Assembly (NCBI RefSeq): GCF_022343555.1
Contig: NZ_JAKQZH010000002.1
Coordinates: 558,001 to 622,000, forward strand
DNA: 64,000 nt
Direction: 5' to 3'
Source of the DNA: Marinobacter sp. C7
GTDB lineage: Bacteria > Pseudomonadota > Gammaproteobacteria > Pseudomonadales > Oleiphilaceae
Positions 24,853 to 32,377 of the stretch are shown here, piece by piece. The translations under genes and the position numbers were made by a program. Position 1 is the first letter of the stretch. Every line of letters begins with the position of its first letter. The notes beneath the pieces are model-generated. The model made no database searches. It was not told the DNA's origin and was given only the letters and a program-made list of their open reading frames with translations.

Positions 24853-26257
24853 CGGCAGAGGTTCGGGCGGGCAGCCAGATATTCACACAGAGGCCGGATT
24901 GCCCGTCCGGGCGGTCGCTCAGGGTAAGCTGGCCGCCGTGGAGTTCGGCAATGCGTCGAGCGATAGCCAGGCCAAGCCCGGCCCCGCCTCCGAGGCGCTG
25001 GTCCAGCCGGACGAAACGGCTGAGGGCCCGTTCTCGCTCAGCTGCGGGGATACCCGGCCCCTGGTCGCAGACGGAAATGTGGTAGCCCTCGCCGGAGGCT
25101 GCGAGGCGGGTTGTAATGGTGGTGTGCTCGGGGCTGTATTGGATGGCATTGGCGAGCAGCGACCGCATGAGGGTATTGATCAGCGCCCCATGGCAGCATG
25201 CCAGAGCCTGGACCGTTTCATCTTCCAGGACCGGGTCGATATCCTTCCTGAGTGCCAGTGGTGCCACATCGGCAATGCTCTGCTCCAGAATTTCCGACAG
25301 GTTATGATACTCCGGCGTGAAGTCCGTGCCGGAATCGACCCGGTTCAGCAACAGCATCTGCTCCACCAGATGCACCATCCTGTCCACGGAAAATATCAGG
25401 TCTGCAAACCGATCCGGGTCATCTCCACAGGCTTTCTCGAGATTAAGGCGCAGCGCCGCCAGCGGCGTCCGGAGCTCATGGGCGGCATCGGCGGAGAAGC
25501 GTCGCTCCCGCTCCAGGGCCTGATTAAGGCGTTTCAGCAAGCCGTTGACAGCGTGAACCAGGCCCGCCACTTCCCTGGGGGCTTGCCGGTCATCCAGTGG
25601 GTGAATGCGTTCCGGAGCCATGTGGCGAATGGGACGTTCCAGTCGCCGTAACGGACGGAATCCCACCTGAATCGCTGCACTTGCGGCAACGAGGAGCAGG
25701 GGAAGCGCGATCAGCAGGGGCAGGACATTGCCCAGGGCCAGTTCCTGGCTCAGTTCCTCGCGGATATCTTCACGCTGGGCGGTACGGATCCAGAAACCGG
25801 TAGCCGGGTCCTGGAGTGTGAACGTGCGCCAGCGGAAACCGCTGGATTCGGCCCAGGCGTAGCCCGGCACCAGTCCCTCCGCGTCATCGGCTTTCAGTGT
25901 GTCCAGCAGTGGCTTGCGATCAGGCGTCCAGACCTCGAAGGCCAGCTTCTTTTCATATTTGTGGCCGGTCCCGCCTGGAAGAATCTCGTCCTCGTCGGTT
26001 TCGAAATCAACGGTCGCATTACCGGCGAGCGGTGGCTGCAGGGTCTCGCTGAGTGTTTGCCCCAGTTGCTCCAGAGACTGGGTGTCGACCAGGTGGCGGA
26101 CGAGTCCCTGGACTATCCGGGTGCTTTGCGCCAGTTCCGCGTCGAACAGTTCTTCCAGTTCATGGTTGCTTTCGATGTAGCTCCAGACCGCGGCAATCAG
26201 CGCAATCAGAAGAACCGTGGAGGTGACCAGGAGTGTCAGGGTTCGGGTCAGGGACAT
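24848..26257 (-). CDS. PmrB/QseC-like sensor histidine kinase
   Basis: A 469-residue kinase. TM1 is at about residues 7-29. The periplasmic domain (about 30-165) contains the acidic runs ELEELFDAEL and FETDEDE, the former an ExxE-type motif as used for metal sensing in PmrB. TM2 is at about 167-190, followed by HAMP, the H-box DAAHELRTPLAALRLNL, the N-box SLLANAIQYSP, DQGPGIP and GLGLAIARRI. It overlaps its response regulator gene by 10 bases. PmrA-type boxes around the locus suggest a PmrAB-like role sensing Fe3+, low pH or cationic peptides; the signal itself is inferred. Confidence 0.88.
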   Translation of the reverse strand: MSLTRTLTLLVTSTVLLIALIAAVWSYIESNHELEELFDAELAQSTRIVQGLVRHLVDTQSLEQLGQTLSETLQPPLAGNATVDFETDEDEILPGGTGHKYEKKLAFEVWTPDRKPLLDTLKADDAEGLVPGYAWAESSGFRWRTFTLQDPATGFWIRTAQREDIREELSQELALGNVLPLLIALPLLLVAASAAIQVGFRPLRRLERPIRHMAPERIHPLDDRQAPREVAGLVHAVNGLLKRLNQALERERRFSADAAHELRTPLAALRLNLEKACGDDPDRFADLIFSVDRMVHLVEQMLLLNRVDSGTDFTPEYHNLSEILEQSIADVAPLALRKDIDPVLEDETVQALACCHGALINTLMRSLLANAIQYSPEHTTITTRLAASGEGYHISVCDQGPGIPAAERERALSRFVRLDQRLGGGAGLGLAIARRIAELHGGQLTLSDRPDGQSGLCVNIWLPARTSAA

Positions 26258-26934
26258 GCCAGTTCCTCTGCCGCCTGGCTGTCGAGAAGATACCCCACAC
26301 CCCGCACTGTGCGGATGGTTTGCTTGCCCACCCGACGGCGCAAGTGGTGAACATGCACTTCCAGAGCATTGCTTTCCGCACCCTGTTCCCAGCCATAGAG
26401 TTGTTCCTCAAGCCGGCGGCGGGTGGCCACCTGGTCCGGGTGGCGCATGAGGTAATGCAGGATCTGGTACTCGCTGCGGGGCAGGGCAACGGTATTGCCA
26501 CCGATGGCCAGGTGGCCGCTCTGCGTATCCAGGGTGAGTTGGCCGACACTCAGCCCGGCCGGCGAGTTGCCCGTAGTGCCACGCCGGGTAACGGCACGGA
26601 TCCGGGCCTTGAGTTCGGCCATGGCAAACGGCTTGGTCAGGTAGTCATCGGCACCGGCATCGAGGCCCTGCAACTTCTCATCCAGATCCGACCGGGCGGT
26701 CAGAATGATAATCGGCGTCTGATTGCCCTGCTGCCGGGTGCGCCGGACGATGTCCAGGCCATCCACCCGGGGCAACGTCAGATCCAGGATGACCAGGTCG
26801 AAGTGCTCTTCGCCCAGGGCATTGACCGCCTGGAGGCCATCATCCAGCCAATCCACCGTGTTCTGGTCGTCCCGCAGCATTTCGAGCATGGTCCGCGCCA
26901 GCAGATGATCATCTTCAACGAGCAGTATGCGCAT
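26248..26934 (-). CDS. PmrA/QseB-like OmpR-family response regulator
   Basis: A 228-residue regulator with a receiver domain (Asp51 in LVILDLTLPRVDG, acidic pair ED at 7-8, Lys in YLTKPF) and a winged-helix DNA-binding domain (about 128-220, with LPRSEYQILHYLM and TIRTVRGVGYLLD). The first gene of its operon, it overlaps the kinase gene by 10 bases. Two CTTAAG-N5 boxes lie in the divergent intergenic region upstream, which points to autoregulation. The same box precedes the GT2 operon, so I infer that it controls envelope glycosylation and the divergent 27096-31362 operon. Confidence 0.9.
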   Translation of the reverse strand: MRILLVEDDHLLARTMLEMLRDDQNTVDWLDDGLQAVNALGEEHFDLVILDLTLPRVDGLDIVRRTRQQGNQTPIIILTARSDLDEKLQGLDAGADDYLTKPFAMAELKARIRAVTRRGTTGNSPAGLSVGQLTLDTQSGHLAIGGNTVALPRSEYQILHYLMRHPDQVATRRRLEEQLYGWEQGAESNALEVHVHHLRRRVGKQTIRTVRGVGYLLDSQAAEELACP

Positions 26935-26979
26935 GGGCGCTCCTTGATGGTCACACGGAAGTCAGTCTGCCACAGAAAC

Positions 26980-27045
26980 CTTAAGGCCGGCTTAAGAATT
27001 CCACGGCAGGGGCTTAAGGCTCAATTAAGCCTCGCTCTCTACTCT
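26980..27045. promoter_or_regulatory. Two PmrA-type boxes and -10 in the divergent regulator/biosynthesis promoter region
   Basis: Box 1 CTTAAGGCCGGCTTAAG is at 26980-26996; box 2 CTTAAGGCTCAATTAAG is at 27013-27029. Box 2 has the same orientation and sequence type relative to the 27096 operon as the 24836 box has to the GT2 operon, and in both cases a -10-like hexamer (here TACTCT, 27040-27045) begins 10 bases past the box. Box 1 is equally placed to drive the response-regulator operon on the minus strand, with CAGACT as a weaker -10 at the same spacing. Confidence 0.7.
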
Positions 27046-27095
27046 GGCAGTCATGTGCAATGGGCATCGCGCCCTGATGTTTCTGGAGAGCGCCT

Positions 27096-27806
27096 ATGAC
27101 AGACCCGCTGACGATGTCCACCTGTTGTCCCCCGGAGTCCCGGGAGGTGGTTCCGGTCATCCGTTGTGCCGGTCGCTGGCTGAGCCAGATCGTTCCTGGG
27201 ACGGCGATGGCTGACACTGTGGCAGCATTTATCCGCCGGCGATTCCTGCAGGCCTATGGCGCCGAGCCATCCCTGCGCATTCCGGCGTTGCTCGCCCTCT
27301 CGACGGCGCAGGGCACCTTGCTCGCGGCAGTCGGCGTGCGCAATGCAGCTGCGGAGCGACTGTTCCTCGAGGACTATCTGTCAGATCCGGTGGAATCGGT
27401 GATGCCGGGTCCGGGAGTCCCTCGCTCCGGGATCGCCGAGATCGCTCATCTGGCCGGCGTTGAGGCGGGTGTCAGCCGCTACCTTTTCGCCTCTCTGGCG
27501 GTCTGGTTGGACGGTGCCGGTTTCGATTGGGTGGTGTGTACCGGTACCGATCAGTTGGGTAACAGTTTTCATCGCTTGGGTATTGCCACGGCAATGCTGT
27601 CAGACGCGGACCCGGCGCGCCTGCCCGATGGCGGTGCCGGTTGGGGCCGGTACTACGATCATCACCCGGTGGTGATGGCCATCAATGTCGCGGAGGCCAT
27701 GTCCGCCCTGCGTCAGGCCGGCCTGTTGAGGATGATCCAGCCCGTCGCTGCGGGTATCGACGCCGGAGCCACACTCGCGGGAGGTGCGTATGGCCGTCTT
27801 GCCTGA
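27096..27806 (+). CDS. Thermostable-hemolysin-family protein (T_hemolysin)
   Basis: A 236-residue protein of the family named after Vibrio delta-VPH thermostable hemolysin. The recognisable core is AEIAHLAGVEAGVSRYLF, then WVVCTGTDQLGNSFHRLGIATAMLSDADPARLPDG and WGRYYDHHPVVMAINVAEAM. No signal peptide is visible, so a direct secreted toxin role is unlikely. I recall the fold being related to GNAT/autoinducer-synthase acyltransferases, which would fit an acyl-group biosynthetic operon, but this is unverified. It is the first of four overlapping genes and sits behind a PmrA-type box. ATG 27096 follows GGAGAG. Confidence 0.78.
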   Translation: MTDPLTMSTCCPPESREVVPVIRCAGRWLSQIVPGTAMADTVAAFIRRRFLQAYGAEPSLRIPALLALSTAQGTLLAAVGVRNAAAERLFLEDYLSDPVESVMPGPGVPRSGIAEIAHLAGVEAGVSRYLFASLAVWLDGAGFDWVVCTGTDQLGNSFHRLGIATAMLSDADPARLPDGGAGWGRYYDHHPVVMAINVAEAMSALRQAGLLRMIQPVAAGIDAGATLAGGAYGRLA

Positions 27807-29976
27807 CATGCTGCAGCAACAGGCGCTGGCCCACTCCTCCCGTATGGCTCTTCAGGGTCCGGATTCGGGCTTCAGCTACCGCCAGTTGATGCAGGCGGCC
27901 GGGGCACTGGCCAGCCAGTTGCGAAGCCTGGGCATCCGGCGTGCCGGCCTGTGTGGGGATAACTCCATGGCCTGGATTCTGGCGGATCTGGCCTGCCTGA
28001 TGGCCGGCGTGGTGTGTGTGCCGGTGCCTGTGTTCTTCTCGAAATCACAGGCCGCCCACCTGATCGAACGTGCCAGTCTGGACTGTCTGCTCTCCGGCGA
28101 GCGGGAAGACTTCGGTGAGCACATCGGCCATGGCGTGTGGTTGCGGCATCTGCCGGTCACCGGCGCCGGGGCGTGGATGCCGGAAACAACCGCCAAGATT
28201 ACCTTCACCTCCGGCAGTACCGGCACGCCCAAAGGTGTCTGTCTGTCGGAAGCGCAGATGGCCGCCACCACCCGCGCCCTGAAAGAGCGGCTGGCGCGCG
28301 TGCCCTTGCAGCAGCATTTATGCATCCTGCCGCTGGCGACCCTGCTTGAGAACATCGCCGGGGTATATCTGCCCCTGTTGATGGGCGCCACGGTCAACGT
28401 AATGCCACTGCACAGCCTGGGAATGAGCGGCAGCAGTGGTCTGGACCTGGACCGCCTGGTGGCGGGGATCAACCGAAGCGCCCCGCAATCACTGATTCTG
28501 GTTCCGGAGCTGGCCATGGCGCTGGTGGCTGCGGCCGAGAGGGGGCAGCTCGACAGCGGCGCATTCCGGTTCCTCGCGGTCGGCGGTGGCCGGGTGTCAT
28601 CCGAGTTACTGGCTCGGGGCCGGGCCGCCGGACTCCCGCTCTATGAGGGCTATGGCCTGTCCGAGTGCAGTTCTGTGGTCGCGCTCAACGTTCCCGGGGA
28701 CGAATGCGAAGGTACCGTTGGCAAACCGTTGTCCCATGTTGAGGTCCGTGTGGATGCGGACCGGCACATTCTGGTCCGCGGCAATACCCACCTCGGGTAT
28801 CTCGGGGATGAGCCGAAGGGGGACGGGTGGCTCGACACCGGGGACCTCGGCGCCCTGGATCCGGAAGGATTCCTGACCGTTAATGGCCGCGCCAAGAATC
28901 TGCTCATTACCAGTTTTGGCCGCAACATCAGCCCCGAGTGGCTCGAGAGTGAACTGATCCAGGCCCTCGGGGCCGAGCAGGCCGTTGTCTTCGGGGACGG
29001 CGATCCCAACCCCAGTGCCCTGATCGTGATCCGGGATGGTCGCTCGCCGGAGCAGTTGCGGGCCGGGCTGGCCGGACTCAATGCGGGACTGCCTGACTAT
29101 GCCAGGCTGGAGGCGGTGTACATCCGCCGACAGCCCCTCACCCATGCCGAAGGACACGTTACCGCCAACGGTCGGCCCATGCGCCAGAGGATCCAGACGG
29201 ACCTGCCCGCACTGATGGCCGGCGCCTTTCCCGTTTTCATGAATCTGTCTGTGACCCGTTCAACCTCATCAAACACGCCAGGAGACACTATCATGGCTTT
29301 TTTCGATCGTCTGCAATCCGAAACCGCTGAAGCACGGGCCCATGTGACGGGCGCGCCGGTTATTGAGGCCATCCGCGAGGGTCGCTTCGATCTCGCCGGT
29401 TACACCTGGTTCCTGACCCAGGCCTATCACCACGTCAAACATACCGTCCCGCTGATGATGGCCTGCGGCGGCCGTCTGCCGGAGCGCCTGGAGTTCGTCC
29501 GCAAGGCCCTGGTGGAATATATCGAGGAAGAATACGGCCACCATGAGTGGATCCTCGACGACCTGGAAGCCTGCGGTGAGGACAGGGAGGCCATCCGTCA
29601 CGGCACTCCCGACACCTCGATCGAACTGATGGTTGCCTATCTGTACGACCGGATCCACCGCGGCAATCCGGCGGCGTTCTTCGGCATGGTTCAGGTCCTG
29701 GAAGGCACTTCCATCGAGCTGGCCACCCCGCTGGGCGAAGCCATTCAGAAACAGCTGGGTCTGCCGGATTCGGCGTTCAGCTATCTGTACTCCCACGGCG
29801 CGCTGGACCAGGAGCATTTCGAGTTCTTCCGCAATCTGATGAACGAGATTACCGATCCGGACGACCAGCAGGCGATCATTGCCGCCGCTCGCATGGTCTA
29901 CCGTCTGTATGGCGACATGCTGCACAGCATTCCTCTGCCGACCGATCGGAAGGAGTCGCGCCATGAGGCTGCATGA
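27790..29976 (+). CDS. Fusion: AMP-forming acyl ligase + heme-oxygenase-like diiron oxidase (HDO)
   Basis: A single 728-residue frame. Residues about 1-480 are an ANL-family adenylating enzyme with TFTSGSTGTPKG, YEGYGLSECSS and WLDTGDLG; the usual C-terminal catalytic Lys position reads NGRPMR, with Arg462. After a linker of about 20 residues, 502-728 form an HDO domain with ligands in UndA/BesC-like order: Glu581-x2-His584, Glu638 and His669-x3-Asp673-x2-His676. The TenA label often given to such domains would mislead. An internal ATG (29293) with GGAG upstream could also yield the oxidase alone. It should activate a carboxylate and then oxidise or cleave it. ATG 27790 overlaps the hemolysin-family gene by 17 bases. 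Confidence 0.83.
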   Translation: MAVLPDMLQQQALAHSSRMALQGPDSGFSYRQLMQAAGALASQLRSLGIRRAGLCGDNSMAWILADLACLMAGVVCVPVPVFFSKSQAAHLIERASLDCLLSGEREDFGEHIGHGVWLRHLPVTGAGAWMPETTAKITFTSGSTGTPKGVCLSEAQMAATTRALKERLARVPLQQHLCILPLATLLENIAGVYLPLLMGATVNVMPLHSLGMSGSSGLDLDRLVAGINRSAPQSLILVPELAMALVAAAERGQLDSGAFRFLAVGGGRVSSELLARGRAAGLPLYEGYGLSECSSVVALNVPGDECEGTVGKPLSHVEVRVDADRHILVRGNTHLGYLGDEPKGDGWLDTGDLGALDPEGFLTVNGRAKNLLITSFGRNISPEWLESELIQALGAEQAVVFGDGDPNPSALIVIRDGRSPEQLRAGLAGLNAGLPDYARLEAVYIRRQPLTHAEGHVTANGRPMRQRIQTDLPALMAGAFPVFMNLSVTRSTSSNTPGDTIMAFFDRLQSETAEARAHVTGAPVIEAIREGRFDLAGYTWFLTQAYHHVKHTVPLMMACGGRLPERLEFVRKALVEYIEEEYGHHEWILDDLEACGEDREAIRHGTPDTSIELMVAYLYDRIHRGNPAAFFGMVQVLEGTSIELATPLGEAIQKQLGLPDSAFSYLYSHGALDQEHFEFFRNLMNEITDPDDQQAIIAAARMVYRLYGDMLHSIPLPTDRKESRHEAA

Positions 29977-30745
29977 TCGGGTGTTCCTTCTGCTGGGCGG
30001 AACCGGTGGTATCGGCAAGGCGCTTGTGGATCCGCTGGTCCGGGCCGGCGCCCGGGTGATTGTCGCCTCCCGGCATCCGGAGAAACTGGGGCATCGGGAG
30101 GGGGTATCGGTAGCCCACCTGGACCTTGCGGCGGCGGATCTGGATGAGCAACTGGTGCGCCTGAGCGAGGCCTATCCCAACATTGATGGTGTGATCCACT
30201 GCGCCGGCCAGAACCGGTTTGCCGGGCTGGACAGTATGGCGGTCGGTGAACTGGACAACCAGCTGAATGTAAACCTGCGCTCGGCCATGCTGGTGGGGCG
30301 GCACTTCGTTCCCCGATTCCGGAAGAACGGGTACGGCGCCCTGGTGTTTGTCGGCTCGACGTTCGGCAGCATCGGTTTTCCCGGCTATACCGCCTATTGC
30401 GCCAGCAAGTTCGGGTTACGCGGCTTCACCGAGGCGCTGCGACGGGAGCTGGCGGACACCCCGGTCCAGGTGGTCTATGTAGCACCGCGTGCCACCGCTA
30501 CCGATATGAACCCCGCAGCAGTCAACGAGTTGAACCGGGCCCTCGGCAACACCATGGATGCCCCGGAATTCGTTGCCGCCCAGATCCTCAAGGCCATGGA
30601 AAACGACGAACGCCGGAAATTCCTCGGCTGGCCGGAAAAACTGTTCGTGGTCATCAACGGCATCCTGCCGCGCATCGTCGACAAGGCCATGCTGAAACAG
30701 TTGCCGGTCATCCGGCGTTTTCTGAAACCGGGAGTACTGTCATGA
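29963..30745 (+). CDS. Short-chain dehydrogenase/reductase
   Basis: A 260-residue classical SDR with the cofactor motif LLLGGTGGIGKAL, HCAGQNRF (NAG-like), the catalytic Ser in VGSTFGS and YTAYCASK containing the Tyr-x3-Lys pair. The acidic or basic residue after beta-2 (ASRHPEK) suggests NADPH preference. ATG 29963 has AGGAG upstream and overlaps the previous gene by 14 bases; its stop overlaps the next start as ATGA. A C-terminal extension (KLFVVINGILPRIVDKAML) is mildly hydrophobic and may attach the enzyme to membrane. By context it reduces or oxidises an intermediate made by the ligase-oxidase fusion. Confidence 0.87.
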   Translation: MRLHDRVFLLLGGTGGIGKALVDPLVRAGARVIVASRHPEKLGHREGVSVAHLDLAAADLDEQLVRLSEAYPNIDGVIHCAGQNRFAGLDSMAVGELDNQLNVNLRSAMLVGRHFVPRFRKNGYGALVFVGSTFGSIGFPGYTAYCASKFGLRGFTEALRRELADTPVQVVYVAPRATATDMNPAAVNELNRALGNTMDAPEFVAAQILKAMENDERRKFLGWPEKLFVVINGILPRIVDKAMLKQLPVIRRFLKPGVLS

Positions 30746-31362
30746 AGTGGATGATTCTGTTGATGGCGTCCGTGCTTGCGATGCCCGCCCTGGCGGGTGA
30801 TCTGGAGAAGGATCTGGCCGGTATCCAGTCCCGCTGGGCGAAGATCCAGTACCAGTTGCCGGAAGACAGGAAGGAAAAGGCGTTCGAACAACTGGCCGGG
30901 CAGGCCGAGGCTTTCGTCGCCGCCTACCCGGGCCGCGCTGAGCCGCTGATCTGGCAGGGCATTGTGCTGAGCACCTATGCCGGTGCCAAGGGTGGGCTGG
31001 GTGCTCTCGGCCTGGTCAAGGATGCCCGGAAAGCCCTTGAAAAGGCCCTGGAAATTGATCCGGCAGCCCTTGAGGGCTCGGCCTATACTTCGTTAGGAAG
31101 TCTTTACTATCAGGTGCCGGGCTGGCCTCTCGGGTTCGGGGATGACGACAAGGCGAGGCACTACCTGCTCAAGGCCCTGGAGTTGAACCCGGACGGCATT
31201 GACCCCAATTTTTTCTATGGCGATTTCCTGATCGAGCAGGATCAGCCCGAGCGAGCCAGGAAGTACCTGAACAAGGCGCTTGATGCGCCTGAACGCCCGA
31301 GCCGCCCGCTTGCCGATTCAGGCCGCCGAGAGGAAATCCGGAGCAAGCTGGAATCGCTTTGA
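30742..31362 (+). CDS. Exported TPR-containing protein
   Basis: A 206-residue protein with a signal peptide (MKWMILLMASVLAMPALAG) and two or three tetratricopeptide-like repeats, for example ARKALEKALEIDPAALEGSAYTSLGSLYY and ARHYLLKALELNPDGIDPNFFYGDFL. TPR proteins are scaffolds for protein partners; here it would act in the periplasm. It begins at ATG 30742, overlapping the SDR stop by 4 bases, so it belongs to the same operon as the hemolysin-family, ligase-oxidase and SDR genes. No enzymatic residues are evident and the partner is unknown. Confidence 0.8.
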   Translation: MKWMILLMASVLAMPALAGDLEKDLAGIQSRWAKIQYQLPEDRKEKAFEQLAGQAEAFVAAYPGRAEPLIWQGIVLSTYAGAKGGLGALGLVKDARKALEKALEIDPAALEGSAYTSLGSLYYQVPGWPLGFGDDDKARHYLLKALELNPDGIDPNFFYGDFLIEQDQPERARKYLNKALDAPERPSRPLADSGRREEIRSKLESL

Positions 31363-31385
31363 ACCTGACAGGAACAGGCCGGGGC

Positions 31386-31401
31386 ATACCCGGCCGGGTA
31401 T
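31386..31401. repeat. Perfect 16-base palindrome after the TPR gene
   Basis: ATACCCGGCCGGGTAT is fully self-complementary with no loop. It lies 24 bases past the TPR gene stop and 103 bases before the MBL gene. It could be part of a transcript end or an operator; an AT-rich inverted repeat, ATATTA-N5-TAATAT, follows at 31441-31457 in the likely promoter of the MBL-sulP pair. Confidence 0.5.
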
Positions 31402-31503
31402 CAGGGAGGATACGGATAGAAGAAATTGGCATTTCACCCAATATTACCTTTTAATATATCCTTAGAATCAAATTTAAAAGGATCGATGTTCGAGGTGAGT
31501 GTC

Positions 31504-32370
31504 ATGAGCAACCCCGTCGTCCAGCATTTCTTCGACGAACCTACCAATACGTTCAGCTATGTGGTCCGTGATCCCGATAGCCAGGCTTGCGCAATTCTGG
31601 ACTCGGTCCTGGATTTTGACTACGCCGCCGGCCGCACGGACGTCCGTTCAGCGGATGAGATAATTCGCTACGTCCGCGACAACGACCTGACGGTCGAGTG
31701 GATCCTCGAGACCCATGTGCATGCCGACCACCTGTCGGCCGCGCCCTACCTGCATGAAAAGCTGGGTGGCAAGACCGGCATCGGCGAGAAGATCGTGGAT
31801 GTCCAGGAAATCTTCGGCAAAGCCTTTAACGCCGGAACCGATTTCGCCCGCGATGGCAGCCAGTTCGATAGCCTGTTCCGGGAGGGCGATACCTTCCGGA
31901 TCGGCAACCTTGAGGGCCGGGTCCTGCACACTCCGGGCCATACCCCGGCCTGTCTCACCTACGTGATCGGCAACGCGGCTTTTGTTGGCGATACCCTGTT
32001 CATGCCGGATTTCGGAACCGCCCGCTGCGACTTTCCCGGAGGTGATGCCCGTACCCTGTACCGGTCCATCCAGAAAGTGTTGTCGCTCCCGCCCGAGACC
32101 CGGCTGTTCATGTGCCACGACTATGGCGCGCCGGGCCGGGACGAGTTCCTGTTCCAGACCACCGTGGAGGAGGAGCGCAAAGCGAATGTCCATGTTCACG
32201 AGGGTGTCAGTGAGGACGATTTCGTGAAGATGCGTTCCGAGCGCGACGCCACCCTGGACATGCCACGGCTGATCCTGCCGTCCGTTCAGGTCAACATGCG
32301 CGCCGGCGCCATGCCGCCGGCGGAGGATAACGGGCAGGTCTACCTGAAAGTCCCGATCAACCTGTTCTGA
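31504..32370 (+). CDS. MBL-fold hydrolase, persulfide dioxygenase/Blh-like
   Basis: A 288-residue metallo-beta-lactamase-fold protein with the metal-binding ETHVHADHLSAAP, HTPGHTPACL, VGDTLFMPDFGTARCDFPGG and CHDYG. The single-iron ETHE1/Blh persulfide dioxygenases, which oxidise glutathione persulfide to sulfite, share this layout. The next gene, 7 bases downstream, is a SulP anion transporter, which fits a sulfide-oxidation and sulfite/sulfate-handling pair. ATG 31504 with GAGGTGA upstream is preferred over ATG 31486. I see no BigR/ArsR-type repressor gene here, although an AT-rich inverted repeat upstream (31441) could be an operator. A glyoxalase II-like activity is the alternative. Confidence 0.8.
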   Translation: MSNPVVQHFFDEPTNTFSYVVRDPDSQACAILDSVLDFDYAAGRTDVRSADEIIRYVRDNDLTVEWILETHVHADHLSAAPYLHEKLGGKTGIGEKIVDVQEIFGKAFNAGTDFARDGSQFDSLFREGDTFRIGNLEGRVLHTPGHTPACLTYVIGNAAFVGDTLFMPDFGTARCDFPGGDARTLYRSIQKVLSLPPETRLFMCHDYGAPGRDEFLFQTTVEEERKANVHVHEGVSEDDFVKMRSERDATLDMPRLILPSVQVNMRAGAMPPAEDNGQVYLKVPINLF

Positions 32371-32377
32371 GCAGCGC

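Noticed and set aside
27096..27806. Calling the 27096 product a secreted hemolysin toxin
   Set aside because: It lacks a signal peptide and sits in a biosynthetic-looking operon; the family name is historical.
29293..29976. Annotating the C-terminal domain of the fusion as a TenA thiaminase or transcriptional regulator
   Set aside because: It has the diiron ligand pattern of heme-oxygenase-like oxidases, and I see no TenA catalytic Cys or DNA-binding motif.
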